Shown here piece after piece: positions 1 to 8,702 of a stretch of DNA of 64,000 nucleotides. The notes beneath the pieces were generated by a model. The model did no database searches and was not told the origin of the DNA. It saw nothing but the letters and a program-made list of their open reading frames with translations. The translations under genes and the position numbers were made by a program. Origin of the DNA: Lachnospiraceae bacterium (GTDB lineage: Bacteria > Bacillota > Clostridia > Lachnospirales > Lachnospiraceae); assembly GCA_900757145.1 (NCBI GenBank), contig CAAEMT010000043.1:44811-108810 (forward strand), written 5' to 3'. Position 1 is the stretch's first letter, and each line of letters opens with the position of its first letter.

Positions 1-784
1 ACGTCACACGCATCACAGTAAATACCCCGGCTTTTACGACTGCTACCGCATGAAGAAGGGCCGTGACCGGAGTCGGCGCAACACCGGCCTTCGGAAGCCA
101 TCCGGAAAACGGAAACATAGCCGCCTTCACACTAAATCCGCAGAAACACAGTACATACACGACAAGAAGCCTATTTGCTCTCTCTCCCAGTCTTGCAATA
201 TCGAGCACACCTCCGGGCAGAAAATCCGGTGTTGTACCGTAACTTAAAATAAACACCAGTCCGACAAAGGCAAATGCCGCACCGCCAAGTGAATAATACA
301 AATACGAACGACTTGCAAGAATCGCCTCACGGCTTAAGGTATGCATAATTAACGGGAGCGTCATCAAGGTAAGCATCTCATAAAAGCAATACATCGTCAC
401 GATATCCTCTGCAAATGCAATACCGAGCGTCACTCCATACGTCATAGTGTAAAACGTAAAAAAGATTTTTTCATGCCCCTCATGCTTCATATACTCAAAC
501 GCATATAAAGTAGCGAGAGGCCACATCACAGCAACGATCCCTGCAAACACAGTTCCCAGCCCGTCAAGCTGAAAGCTGAGTGAAAGATTACCTGTAAAAC
601 GAAGCAGCACAAGTGCTTCCTGCGGCTGCGCGAATAAAAGTCTGAGCACAATTACCGTATTAGCCAGTACCACCGCTTCAATATAAAACATCATCTGCCG
701 CCTGTTCCGAAATGGAAGAAAAGAAATCACACTTCCCATCAGAATCGGAAACAAGACAGCGACTGCCAGAAAATATGGTTGCAT
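1..784 (-). CDS. NuoN/MrpD-like proton-conducting membrane subunit (C-terminus off window)
   Basis: Partial. The frame reads from an ATG at 784, preceded by GGAGGAGA, and runs off the left edge, so only about the first 261 residues are visible. I translated it directly; it begins MQPYFLAVAVLFPILMG and is a string of hydrophobic segments. It contains the family hallmarks FEYMKHEGHEKIFFTFYTM, a membrane Glu in YCFYEMLTLMTLP, and SVKAAMFPFSGWLPKAGVAP. These are typical of the antiporter-like subunits of complex I and Mrp (NuoL/M/N, MrpA/D). It lies 13 bp downstream of the next subunit and is the third such subunit in a row. Role (inferred): one proton/cation channel of a multi-subunit membrane complex. 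Which of L, M or N it matches best cannot be told from a fragment. Confidence 0.85.
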   Translation of the reverse strand, partial: MQPYFLAVAVLFPILMGSVISFLPFRNRRQMMFYIEAVVLANTVIVLRLLFAQPQEALVLLRFTGNLSLSFQLDGLGTVFAGIVAVMWPLATLYAFEYMKHEGHEKIFFTFYTMTYGVTLGIAFAEDIVTMYCFYEMLTLMTLPLIMHTLSREAILASRSYLYYSLGGAAFAFVGLVFILSYGTTPDFLPGGVLDIARLGERANRLLVVYVLCFCGFSVKAAMFPFSGWLPKAGVAPTPVTALLHAVAVVKAGVFTVMRVT

Positions 785-797
785 CTCTTCTCCTCCT

Positions 798-2342
798 CTA
801 CATGACTGCCGCTGCAATTTTACCGGCAAACGAAATCAATACATTTGGAAAGATGCCCAGCAAAATGGTAAGAGCGGCAAGAACTGCAAGCGGTATGAGC
901 ATTCCAGACGATACCCGAATATGCGCCGCATCTTCACCTGAGACACAATTGCCGGCATCTCCCTGTGCGGATCTCCTCTGATAGGACTCCCCCGGCAAAA
1001 ATCCCCGTATTACGACCGGCAGCAAATACCCGGCTGTCAGAAGCGCCGATAGGAGCAGAATAATCGGTCCGATCCATCGGAATACGCCGACAGGCGCTTC
1101 AAGCGCTCCCTGAGCAAGATACCACTTGCTTATAAAACCACTCGCCGGGGGAATACCGATCAAGGCAAGCGAAGCAAACGTAAAACACCAAAGCGTACCC
1201 GGCATCTGCTTTCCGATTCCTGTAAGCTCCTCCACGCGTGTCTTTTTGCAGCAGAAAATAAAAATACCGGCTGTCAAAAACAATACTACTTTGATAAAAG
1301 CATGAAATACAATATGCAGGAGTGATCCTGTCATCGCAGTCGGCGTGAGCATCGCCAGACCAAACAGTATGTAAGAAATCTGACTGACCGTTGAATATGC
1401 GAGACGCTTTTTCAGCACACACTCTCTATACGCAAGCAACGAACCCATAAAAACTGTCAGAAGGGCAAGTACGATCCATAAAGTCTGTACCCATGTACCA
1501 CGCAGAAAATCAGGACCGACCACATAATAAACTGTTCTGATAATAGCAAGTACACCGCCCTTTACAATGACGCCGGAAAGAACCGCTGATGCAGGCGACG
1601 GAGCTACCGGATGCGCAGTCGGCAGCCATGCATGCAGCGGAAACATTCCTGCTTTCGCTCCAAAACCGATCAGCATCACAAATACGGCAATGAGCAGAAT
1701 CCCTTCATGTCCGGCAACACGCGCCAGATCAAGTGTGCCGCCAGCAGTAAACGTCAGCGTATCCGCATACTGATACAGGAAATAAATACCGAATAATCCC
1801 ATATATGCACCGCACATCGAATAAAACAGATATTTGAGTGCTGCCATGTTTGCCTCATGAGAACCATTATGAAGCACCATCGGCATAGATACCAGTGTCA
1901 TAAGCTCATAAAACAGATACATCGTAACAAGATTTCCGGCAAATGACAGTGCAATCAGTACACCGTATATCATAAGATAAAAACCGAAAAATCTCGTTTC
2001 GTTTCCTTCATGACGCATATACACACAGGAATATATTCCAACTGCCACCCACACAATCGAGATTACCGTGACAAAGAGACGAGAAATATCATCAATATGA
2101 AAATATACCGGGATATCTTTCATCAAATAAAACAGTGTCACCTCATGATTGCCGCTCCAGGCAGCAAAAAGTGCCAGTACAGCCGATGCGCTCAGCACAC
2201 CGCATACAAAAAGATGCAGACGCCTCAACCCACTCTCCGCCTGATCCGGCTGCGGCTTTCGCCTCAAGACGATTAGAGAGCCAAGCATACAGGCTCCCAA
2301 AAGCATCGGCAAAAATACCGGAAGCAATATCCAACCATTCAT
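798..2342 (-). CDS. NuoN/MrpD-like antiporter subunit (second copy)
   Basis: 514 residues with about 14 hydrophobic segments, the usual size for MrpD/NuoN. The proton-conducting membrane transporter core is visible around residues 110-400. It includes YLFYELMTLVSMPMVL with the conserved membrane Glu, and AKAGMFPLHAWLPTAHPVAP with the conserved Lys and His. An ATG at 2342 has AGGAGGAGAAAGGT in front of it. It starts 12 bp after the MrpD-like gene upstream and sits inside the same operon. A cytoplasmic loop near residues 440-470 is rich in Gly, Asp and Ser. Alternative assignments are MrpA N-terminal half, NuoL or NuoM. Family confident, exact subunit letter not. Confidence 0.85.
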   Translation of the reverse strand: MNGWILLPVFLPMLLGACMLGSLIVLRRKPQPDQAESGLRRLHLFVCGVLSASAVLALFAAWSGNHEVTLFYLMKDIPVYFHIDDISRLFVTVISIVWVAVGIYSCVYMRHEGNETRFFGFYLMIYGVLIALSFAGNLVTMYLFYELMTLVSMPMVLHNGSHEANMAALKYLFYSMCGAYMGLFGIYFLYQYADTLTFTAGGTLDLARVAGHEGILLIAVFVMLIGFGAKAGMFPLHAWLPTAHPVAPSPASAVLSGVIVKGGVLAIIRTVYYVVGPDFLRGTWVQTLWIVLALLTVFMGSLLAYRECVLKKRLAYSTVSQISYILFGLAMLTPTAMTGSLLHIVFHAFIKVVLFLTAGIFIFCCKKTRVEELTGIGKQMPGTLWCFTFASLALIGIPPASGFISKWYLAQGALEAPVGVFRWIGPIILLLSALLTAGYLLPVVIRGFLPGESYQRRSAQGDAGNCVSGEDAAHIRVSSGMLIPLAVLAALTILLGIFPNVLISFAGKIAAAVM

Positions 2343-2354
2343 ACCTTTCTCCTC

Positions 2355-3863
2355 CTACGAAAACATAGCAAGCCCTTTACTGAACAGACGCACGATCGGC
2401 TCAGAACACAGCCCAAGAAACAGATTTAAAACAACAAAACAGATAAGAGCAAACGTTTTTGCCGGCTGAGCTTTCATTTCCACATTACAGAAACCTTTTT
2501 TTACCAGTACTGCTCTCTTCTCCGGCGTATAAATACGAATCACAGTTTTCATAAAATAAACTGCATTCAGAATCGTACTGAGTGCCAGAGCAATAAGCGT
2601 TAAAAGCATCTTATTGCCGCTCTCTACACCTGCCTGAGCAAACAGCAGTTTCGATGTAAAACCGGAAAACATTGGAAATCCTACCATGGAAAGCGAACCG
2701 ACCGTAAACGCGATCCCTGCAAGCTTGTTTCGAAATCCTGCTCCCGTCAGATCAAAGAAGTCTGTACTTCCTCCCGAAGCATCTGTAAGCCCAGATGCCG
2801 CAACAAAAAGCAGTGACTTAGTCGCCGCATGTGCTGCAATATGGTATACACTTGCAATCGATCCGATCTGTGAACCAAGACCAAGTCCCATATAAATATA
2901 ACCGATCTGGGCAACTGAAGAAAATGCAATCATTCTTCTGATATTATTTTCCTTGATTGCAGCCACAGAACCCATGATCATTCCGATAATTCCGAATACA
3001 AACAGTACATTGATTACCTTACTGTCCATGATCACATCGAAACCAACCACACGGTAAAAAATCTTTACAAGAAGGAAAATATATCCCTTCGATACAAGCG
3101 AAGAAAGAATCGCCGCGGAAGAAAGCGTCGAATACCCATAAGCATCCGGTAGCCACGCATGAAATGGATACAGTGCGCTTTTAATTGCCAGACCGACTGA
3201 AATCAGACAGATAGACACAAGCAGCGGGATATGATATTCTCCCGTCTCCTGAAGTACTCTCACAGATGCCTGAATATTACTCATCAAAAGATGTCCTGTC
3301 AAATCGTACAAAAAACACAGCCCCAGAAGGAAAAGACCCGATCCTAAAAGGCTCATGATCATATAGCGCGTTGCTGCCTCGATTGTTCGTCCGTTCTGCC
3401 GTATCATAATCAGACCGCACGCAGCGATCGTGTTAATCTCCACGAACACATATGCAGTAAATAAGTCATTCGTATAGATCAGAGCAAGTAAAGAACACAG
3501 AAGCAGATTTACCATTACATAATACAGGTTCATCTTAGATTCTTCTATCTCTAACTCGCGTTCGCGGCTCCCGCCGATCATACACAGAAACATAATGATA
3601 CAAAAAATCACTGCCATCGAGGCTTCCAGTACACCGACTCGAATTTCATTGCCCCACGGAGCCGGAAAATGTCCCATCATATAGACATACGGTTCTCCCG
3701 ATTCCAGTACAAATACGAGCACTGCAGATGACATCACTCCGACTGCTGCTATTACTGCGAGATTCACCCACTTTGCTTTCTTACCACTTATAATAGAAGA
3801 AAGAGGTCCTGCAAACAGTGACAGCAAAATAGACAAAAACGGAAGGTTCTGTACGAACGCCAT
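2355..3863 (-). CDS. mrpD: MrpD-like Na+/H+ antiporter subunit
   Basis: 502 residues from the ATG at 3863. A GTG at 3866 is also possible, but AAGGAGG is better spaced for the ATG, whose first base overlaps the mrpC stop (TGATG). Polytopic, about 14 segments. Core motifs are YVFVEINTIAACGLIMI (membrane Glu), IKSALYPFHAWLPDAYGYS and HIAAHAATKSLLFVAASG, as in MrpD. Being directly behind an MrpC-like gene supports the D assignment. In known Mrp complexes MrpD carries one proton channel coupled to Na+ export. Here it is followed by two more paralogues, which is more than a standard seven-gene Mrp operon has. Confidence 0.85.
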   Translation of the reverse strand: MAFVQNLPFLSILLSLFAGPLSSIISGKKAKWVNLAVIAAVGVMSSAVLVFVLESGEPYVYMMGHFPAPWGNEIRVGVLEASMAVIFCIIMFLCMIGGSRERELEIEESKMNLYYVMVNLLLCSLLALIYTNDLFTAYVFVEINTIAACGLIMIRQNGRTIEAATRYMIMSLLGSGLFLLGLCFLYDLTGHLLMSNIQASVRVLQETGEYHIPLLVSICLISVGLAIKSALYPFHAWLPDAYGYSTLSSAAILSSLVSKGYIFLLVKIFYRVVGFDVIMDSKVINVLFVFGIIGMIMGSVAAIKENNIRRMIAFSSVAQIGYIYMGLGLGSQIGSIASVYHIAAHAATKSLLFVAASGLTDASGGSTDFFDLTGAGFRNKLAGIAFTVGSLSMVGFPMFSGFTSKLLFAQAGVESGNKMLLTLIALALSTILNAVYFMKTVIRIYTPEKRAVLVKKGFCNVEMKAQPAKTFALICFVVLNLFLGLCSEPIVRLFSKGLAMFS

Positions 3864-4240
3864 CACAGTCCCTCCTTCTTAAGCTGCGTTGTGATCTTAT
3901 CAAGATCCAGCGTATGATAGCGACGATACAGTCTAATCGTCAAAGAAAGCATAAGTGCTGTTACAGAGACAGAGACAACAATACCTGTCAATACAAGACC
4001 GCTTGGAATTGGATTTATATACGCTTCCGCACTCTGTATCCCATCCACTACGATCGGAGCCTTTCGCCCTGCTATGTAACCTTTTAATGCAAGGAACAGA
4101 TACATGGCCGTATCCATGATATTAAAGCCGATGATCTTCTTGATCAGATTTTTCTGCAAAAGCAAATTGGAAAATCCAATTCCAAACAGAATCATTGCGA
4201 CTGCTTCTTCATAATTACTCATCAGATTTGAAAAATCCAT
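3863..4240 (-). CDS. mrpC: MrpC/NuoK-like antiporter subunit
   Basis: 125 residues from the ATG at 4240, which stands 1 bp after the stop of the upstream gene; a longer frame has no separate ribosome binding site. Three hydrophobic segments are visible. The C-terminal motif INPIPSGLVLTGIVVSVS matches the conserved MrpC/NuoK pattern DPLPQALVLTAIVI. MrpC is the small three-helix subunit beside MrpD in Mrp antiporters and in Mbh hydrogenases. The middle loop GRKAPIVVDGIQSAEAYIN is longer than in the smallest NuoK proteins and normal for MrpC. It is tightly packed with its neighbours, so a single transcript is likely. Confidence 0.9.
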   Translation of the reverse strand: MDFSNLMSNYEEAVAMILFGIGFSNLLLQKNLIKKIIGFNIMDTAMYLFLALKGYIAGRKAPIVVDGIQSAEAYINPIPSGLVLTGIVVSVSVTALMLSLTIRLYRRYHTLDLDKITTQLKKEGL

Positions 4241-4241
4241 C

Positions 4242-5213
4242 TCAATATCCTCCCTTTCTAAACATAACATAAAATGTATACATCGTTCCCGCTACAACAA
4301 TACCGACGCAGATATTCAGGATCAGGATCAGGCCGCTGCTTAAGATAGCCCCCGGAGTTCCCAGCGGAATCACACTTTCGATATGATTTGCACCTGTATA
4401 AAACGAATAGCACTTAGAAAATGTATAGCAGGCAAGCGCCGTAAAACTAAGCTTCTTGTACGTAGACGCCTTGAAAAACCGTTCTGTTTTCTCAAATCCG
4501 AATGCGTTCAGGTAGAGTATAAGTCCTGCACCGATGATAGCCCCACCTGAAAAGCCTCCTCCCGGTCCGAGATGACCGCCGAGGATCACATAAATACCAA
4601 AGATCACGATAGGCGGTACGAGGATTTTTGCAACTGTCTGAAGAATCACATCATCTTTCGGCTCATATAGAAAATCCTGATCTTTCTCCTCCTCTTCTCC
4701 ATCTTTTCGCTTTTTTTCATCCCGCCTCAAAAGAATAAGCACCGTACATGTCGCAACAAACAGTACGTGCGACTCTCCAAGCGTATCAAATGCACGGTAA
4801 TCAAGGATCATACCGGTTACAATATTCACAGCACCCGTCTCCTGAAGACCATTTTCTATATAGCGCTGAGCCACTTCATTATTCACCGGCTTATCCGTAC
4901 TTCCGACCGTTGGAAGATAAGACACTGCGATCAAAAGCATCAATACCAGAAAAACGCAGAACAAAATCGAAAAGCCGCGATAGATCTTCTGAAAGATGCG
5001 CAGCTCTGCATTTCGCTCCATATCATAAACACGTTCTACCGCACGTGCTTTTTCTTTTTCTCTCCTCTGACGCTGTCTGCGAGTCTCCTCATACAGCTTC
5101 TGCGGCTCCATTTCGAGATTACCAAGATAGAGATCCTGCGAGCCATCAAACCACTGCTTTAATTTATAGGAACGAGTCTTTTCATACTGTTCCTGTGGAA
5201 TCTTCCTGCTCAT
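4242..5213 (-). CDS. MbhE-MrpB fusion antiporter subunit with charged N-terminal extension
   Basis: 323 residues. Residues 1-75 are soluble, very basic and probably helical (RRQRQRREKEKARAVERV). Residues ~78-165 resemble the last part of MrpA, called MbhE when separate, with ILDYRAFDTLGESHVLFVA. Residues ~195-320 are an MnhB/MrpB domain with the signature GGHLGPGGGFSGGAIIGAG. In canonical Mrp the first module is the C-terminus of MrpA and MrpB is a separate chain; here they are joined. The start at 5213 overlaps the upstream gene by 32 bp and has GAGGAGG in front. A Glu/Lys-rich linker (DEKKRKDGEEEEKDQD) separates the two modules. Domain identity is confident; the coupling ion is unknown. Confidence 0.85.
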   Translation of the reverse strand: MSRKIPQEQYEKTRSYKLKQWFDGSQDLYLGNLEMEPQKLYEETRRQRQRREKEKARAVERVYDMERNAELRIFQKIYRGFSILFCVFLVLMLLIAVSYLPTVGSTDKPVNNEVAQRYIENGLQETGAVNIVTGMILDYRAFDTLGESHVLFVATCTVLILLRRDEKKRKDGEEEEKDQDFLYEPKDDVILQTVAKILVPPIVIFGIYVILGGHLGPGGGFSGGAIIGAGLILYLNAFGFEKTERFFKASTYKKLSFTALACYTFSKCYSFYTGANHIESVIPLGTPGAILSSGLILILNICVGIVVAGTMYTFYVMFRKGGY

Positions 5214-5484
5214 CTTTTTTCTCTTCCTCCTCTTTTTGCTTATCCGATTTTATCATCGCATGGATCTTCTTCAACGTCAGAAAAAACAGCAGGCTCGTAA
5301 TGCCTGCTCCTACTGCCGCTTCTGTGATTGCCAGATCCGGAGACTCCAGTAAGATCCAGATGATCGACATGATCAGACTATATGACATAAAAATAAGAAC
5401 TGAATTCAGCAGATTTTTGGATAGACTTACTGACACTGCGCAGATCACCAGAAATCCGAGCAAAACATATGTAAATACCTGCAT
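5182..5484 (-). CDS. MbhD-like (DUF4040) antiporter subunit
   Basis: 100 residues from the ATG at 5484, 1 bp after the mrpG stop (TGATATG) with AAGGGGG in front. An in-frame longer version would add 32 mostly basic residues and overlap mrpG, so I reject it. Three hydrophobic stretches are seen, with ESPDLAITEAAVGAGI, the hallmark of the DUF4040/MbhD module that forms part of the MrpA C-terminus in classic Mrp. The tail after residue 80 is acidic and basic (SDKQKEEEEKKDEQED) and cytoplasmic. With the fusion protein downstream it replaces the C-terminal half of MrpA. Confidence 0.85.
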   Translation of the reverse strand: MQVFTYVLLGFLVICAVSVSLSKNLLNSVLIFMSYSLIMSIIWILLESPDLAITEAAVGAGITSLLFFLTLKKIHAMIKSDKQKEEEEKKDEQEDSTGTV

Positions 5485-5485
5485 A

Positions 5486-5995
5486 TCACGATTCCCCCTT
5501 CTTCTGCGCATCTGTTCGCTTGGCACATCCATTCTCAGACGGCATTTTTTTCTGCGGTATCCCGTATACGCAGTCTGCATTTTTCTTTGTATCCGTCGTC
5601 ACAATTCCCTCGCTTGTTTTACCACCCTGCGTGCGCTCCTGCGGTGCAAAGTGCGCATGCGCCTCTTTGATCGTCATATTGCTGTAATGCTTCTGCGGCT
5701 CCTCATCCGTTGTCACCTCAAGACGCGCAATCAGATGAGAAGAAACCGGAGAGGCAAACCAGAGAAATACGATGACAAGAAACAACTTCAGAGAAGTAAA
5801 ATCAAAACCATTCATGACGATCAGGCCCGCTAATGAAAATCCTATTCCCAGCGTATCTCCCATAGCTGCGGCATGCATCCTGTTCAGCACATATTTGAAC
5901 CGAAATACACCCACCATTTCAATTACAAATATTGAAAGTCCGAAAAGAAGCAAAAAAGCTCCCGCAAGGAAGCGAATCCACTCAATCACTGCCAT
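5486..5995 (-). CDS. mrpG: MrpG-like Na+/H+ antiporter subunit
   Basis: 169 residues from the ATG at 5995, preceded by GGAGGAGGAGAAAG and overlapping the mrpF end by 14 bp. Three transmembrane segments lie in residues 1-85. The MrpG signature is RFKYVLNRMHAAAMGDTLGIG, followed by FASPVSSHLIAR, as in MnhG/PhaG. The C-terminal ~75 residues are an extra soluble tail (QERTQGGKTSEG, then KKMPSENGCAKRTDAQKK), longer than in typical MrpG of ~110-130 residues. The tail has no recognised domain. Part of the antiporter operon. Confidence 0.85.
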   Translation of the reverse strand: MAVIEWIRFLAGAFLLLFGLSIFVIEMVGVFRFKYVLNRMHAAAMGDTLGIGFSLAGLIVMNGFDFTSLKLFLVIVFLWFASPVSSHLIARLEVTTDEEPQKHYSNMTIKEAHAHFAPQERTQGGKTSEGIVTTDTKKNADCVYGIPQKKMPSENGCAKRTDAQKKGES

Positions 5996-6314
5996 TTTCT
6001 TTCTCCTCCTCCATCTTTTTACGCCGGTAAACACCCATGTATACCTTTGTAAGAACAATAACTGCAAGAAAACTGATCATTGCATAAATCAAACAGATAT
6101 CTGCCAGGTACCCTTCTTCCAGCATAAGCGCCAGAATCGCAATAATGACCATTACCATTGTTCCCATCATGTTGACAGCAACGATTCGATCTGCAATCCT
6201 CGGTCCGATAATCGCCCGGATCAGACAGAGAATCGTCATCACAGCCAGAAAGATCAGTACTGCTGTAAACAGTATATTATATGCCTGAGAAAGTCCTGTA
6301 ATCTCCCTGCTCAT
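5982..6314 (-). CDS. mrpF: MrpF-like Na+/H+ antiporter subunit
   Basis: 110 residues, three transmembrane helices. The MrpF signature is LIRAIIGPRIADRIVAVNMMG (family pattern R...GPt..DRv.A.d). The start ATG at 6314 overlaps the mrpE stop (ATGA). The C-terminus (RRKKMEEEKENGSD) is cytoplasmic and overlaps the mrpG start by 14 bp, pointing to translational coupling. In Mrp complexes MrpF sits in the E-F-G bundle beside MrpA. Confidence 0.88.
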   Translation of the reverse strand: MSREITGLSQAYNILFTAVLIFLAVMTILCLIRAIIGPRIADRIVAVNMMGTMVMVIIAILALMLEEGYLADICLIYAMISFLAVIVLTKVYMGVYRRKKMEEEKENGSD

Positions 6315-6775
6315 ATCTCTCCCTCCATCTCTTTTAACAGCTTTTCAAATATAGAGTCATCGATTCCTACTGCAAAACTCTCGTCAAGACAGTGAATCAG
6401 ATATTCATCTTCTTCCAGACTGACTGTGATCGTTCCCGGAGTCAGCGTGATCGCATTTGCAAGAAACGCTTTTCCGGTCGATGTTTTCATATCGGAATGA
6501 AAACTTACGAGCGCGGGCTCAATCTCCTCGCGCTCGGAAAGAATCATATGCATGACCGCAAAATTCGCTTTAACGATCTCTTTTACCAATACGCAGCAGT
6601 AACGGATAAACCTGCCGCTGCGTTTTATAACCGCTGTCTCCTTCGCAATGCTGTAATCCATAAACCTGCATGTAAACGCAAATACCGCCGCTGAGATCAC
6701 GATACCAAACAGACAAATCTCAAGCGTGATTTTTCCGTTAAAGATCACCCATAACGCAAAAAACAAGAGAAACAT
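6311..6775 (-). CDS. mrpE: MrpE-like Na+/H+ antiporter subunit
   Basis: 154 residues, first gene of the antiporter run in this window. An N-terminal hydrophobic hairpin (residues 1-45) is followed by the MrpE soluble domain: FLANAITLTPGTITVSLEEDEYLIHCLDE, which carries the family motif N.iTLTPGT. The start has CGGAGGT nine bases upstream. Only 39 bp separate it from the aspartate kinase gene on the same strand. A TATAAT-like box lies in that gap but no convincing -35 does, so read-through from the kinase promoter is possible. Confidence 0.88.
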   Translation of the reverse strand: MFLLFFALWVIFNGKITLEICLFGIVISAAVFAFTCRFMDYSIAKETAVIKRSGRFIRYCCVLVKEIVKANFAVMHMILSEREEIEPALVSFHSDMKTSTGKAFLANAITLTPGTITVSLEEDEYLIHCLDESFAVGIDDSIFEKLLKEMEGEI

Positions 6776-6814
6776 TTTTCTACCTCCGAACCATTCCCTG
6801 AATCCTATTATATC

Positions 6815-8137
6815 TTATGCCGCAAGCGCATAATATAACGCACGTATTGCCGTCTCGAAATCCTTATTTGAGACGCCCACCGTACAATTGATCTCATTTG
6901 ATCCCATATCGATCATTTTGATATTGACAGATGCATTACCGAGCGCAGTAAAAAATCTTGCTGCAATACCACTGACAGAGCGCATTCCCTTACCTACAAC
7001 TGTAACAAGCGCCATATCCTCATCCACACTGATCTTATCAGGCGCAAGCAAACGCTCAAGCGAAGCCATGACCGCTTCTTTCTTTTCCAAATATACATCT
7101 CTCGGAAGAATCACACAGATCGTATCAATACCGGACGGCATATGCTCAAACGCGATATGGTTCTCTTCAAACGCCTCAAGAAGTCTTTTGCAAAATCCGA
7201 CCTGCGCATTCATCCTGTTCTTTGCAATACTAATCGCAACAAAATTCTGTTTTCCCGCAATGCCTGTAATAGGCACCTCATCCTCCGGAGCGATACTGCT
7301 GCATATCAGTGTTCCCTTCTCTGTCGGCCTGTTTGTGTTGCGGATATGTATCGAGATCCCTTCCCGTCTTACCGGAAATACCGCTTCCTCATGCAGCACA
7401 GTTGCGCCGCGGTAAGACAGTTCTCGCAGTTCCGAATACGTCATGGTATCAATCTTTTTCGGATGATCAACGATCGAAGGATCCGTCAGCAAAAATCCGG
7501 ATACATCCGTCCAGTTCTCATATAAATCAGCACAGACTGCGCGCGCTACAAGCGCTCCGGTAACATCAGAACCGCCTCTCGAAAACGTATGTATATTTCC
7601 GGCGTCATCCGCGCCGTAAAATCCCGGAATTACCGCACGCTCAATATTGATGAGCCTGTCACTCAAAAAGAAATTCGTTCTCTCACTTTCAAAATTACCG
7701 TTGCGGTCAAACCGTACTACCTCTGCCGAATCAACAAACTCATATCCAAGAAAATCCGCCAGGAGGATACCGTTCAAATATTCTCCTCGCGAAGCGGCAT
7801 ACTTCTCTCCCGCACAATTTAAAAATGCCTGCTCCATCATCTCAAACTCGTCATCCAGACTGACAGACAGCTTAAGCTCGTCAATGATCTCCTGATACCT
7901 CGACTGTATTTTTTTCAGAACCGTGCGGTATTCCTCCCCACGGCTTGCCTTTTCATAACATGTATACAAAAGATCCGTGACCTTCACATCATCCCTGCTC
8001 CGCTTGCCCGGAGCAGATGGCACCACATATCTTCTCGCCGGATTTTGGCGCAGAATCTCCTTTACCTTTCGAAACTGTCCGGCATCTGCCAAAGAACTTC
8101 CGCCGAATTTTGCTACAATTGTCTGCTCTTTTCCCAT
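6815..8137 (-). CDS. Aspartate kinase (aspartokinase)
   Basis: 440 residues, normal length for a monofunctional aspartokinase. It phosphorylates L-aspartate with ATP, the first step toward lysine, threonine, methionine and diaminopimelate. The N-terminus has the kinase signature VAKFGGSSLADAGQF; LYENWTDVSGFLLTDPSIV and FSRGGSDVTGALVARAV follow in the amino-acid kinase domain. Two ACT domains occupy residues ~290-440 (VTVVGKGMRSVSGIAARFF and VNIKMIDMGSNEINCTVGV), usual for feedback control by lysine or threonine. The start has AGGAGA nine bases upstream. No lysine riboswitch is visible in the ~115-bp leader. Which of the paralogues (LysC, ThrA-type) it is cannot be decided. Confidence 0.93.
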   Translation of the reverse strand: MGKEQTIVAKFGGSSLADAGQFRKVKEILRQNPARRYVVPSAPGKRSRDDVKVTDLLYTCYEKASRGEEYRTVLKKIQSRYQEIIDELKLSVSLDDEFEMMEQAFLNCAGEKYAASRGEYLNGILLADFLGYEFVDSAEVVRFDRNGNFESERTNFFLSDRLINIERAVIPGFYGADDAGNIHTFSRGGSDVTGALVARAVCADLYENWTDVSGFLLTDPSIVDHPKKIDTMTYSELRELSYRGATVLHEEAVFPVRREGISIHIRNTNRPTEKGTLICSSIAPEDEVPITGIAGKQNFVAISIAKNRMNAQVGFCKRLLEAFEENHIAFEHMPSGIDTICVILPRDVYLEKKEAVMASLERLLAPDKISVDEDMALVTVVGKGMRSVSGIAARFFTALGNASVNIKMIDMGSNEINCTVGVSNKDFETAIRALYYALAA

Positions 8138-8187
8138 TGTCTTTCTCCTGTGTAGACTTCTTATTCATTCGTACTTATGCTCCAACC

Positions 8188-8217
8188 ATAATATCATCAA
8201 TTTTTAAAAATATCCAA
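8188..8217 (-). promoter_or_regulatory. Candidate sigma-A promoter of the aspartate kinase gene
   Basis: Read on the minus strand: -35 TTGGAT (8212-8217), 18-bp spacer, -10 TATTAT (8188-8193). About 50 bp from the -10 to the start codon. Confidence 0.5.
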
Positions 8218-8258
8218 CCTTTTTTTCGTGCACCCATTTTCCGTACACACATTTTCTG

Positions 8259-8618
8259 TTACTCATCCTTCATTCTCGGCTGAAATACCCAGCTTGCCAG
8301 ATAAGAAAAAATGAGTGCTGCGCTCGTACCGACTGCGCCCGCCTTAAATCCTCCAAGAAAAAGACCAAGCGCTCCCTTTTCATCGACTGCTTCTTTTACA
8401 CCCTTCCAAAGCGCATTTCCAAATCCCGGCAAAGGCACAGACGCGCCTGCGCCCGCAAAGTCGATCAGCTTATCATAAAGTCCTACTGAACCGAGCGCCG
8501 CCCCCAGACATACGAGGATCACCATGATCCGTCCCGGAAGCAGCTTCGTTTTTTCCAATAAAATCTGCACAAGCGCACAGATCAGTCCTCCCACCAAAAA
8601 AGCGCGTATATAATCCAT
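8259..8618 (-). CDS. spoVAE: Stage V sporulation protein AE (SpoVA channel subunit)
   Basis: 119 residues, the full SpoVAE/SpoVAEb size, with three to four hydrophobic segments. MDYIRAFLVGGLICALVQIL at the start and PLPGFGNALWKGVKEAVDE in the loop are strongly SpoVAE-like. SpoVA proteins form the inner-membrane channel that moves Ca-dipicolinate into the forespore and out at germination. AAGGAGA lies 9 bp before the ATG. It is separated from spoVAD by 285 bp containing a repeat element, whereas in most spore formers C, D and E are contiguous. Confidence 0.92.
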   Translation of the reverse strand: MDYIRAFLVGGLICALVQILLEKTKLLPGRIMVILVCLGAALGSVGLYDKLIDFAGAGASVPLPGFGNALWKGVKEAVDEKGALGLFLGGFKAGAVGTSAALIFSYLASWVFQPRMKDE

Positions 8619-8702
8619 CTGCCTGTCTCCTTTTCGATATAATATATAATCAATGACCGCTGTATTAAGTCTTCATATGCAGCAAAAAAGAATCCTTGCA
8701 TA

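Noticed and set aside
4748..5833. A long plus-strand open frame (361 codons) over the antiporter genes
   Set aside because: It is antisense to four overlapping, well-recognised minus-strand membrane genes and has no ribosome site or family-like sequence.
5996..6067. Extended N-terminus for MrpG
   Set aside because: The added residues lie over mrpF in another frame, and GGAGGAGGAG stands in front of the ATG at 5995.
8138..8258. Lysine riboswitch ahead of aspartate kinase
   Set aside because: The leader is too short and AT-rich and lacks the conserved lysine-aptamer helices; only a promoter is visible.
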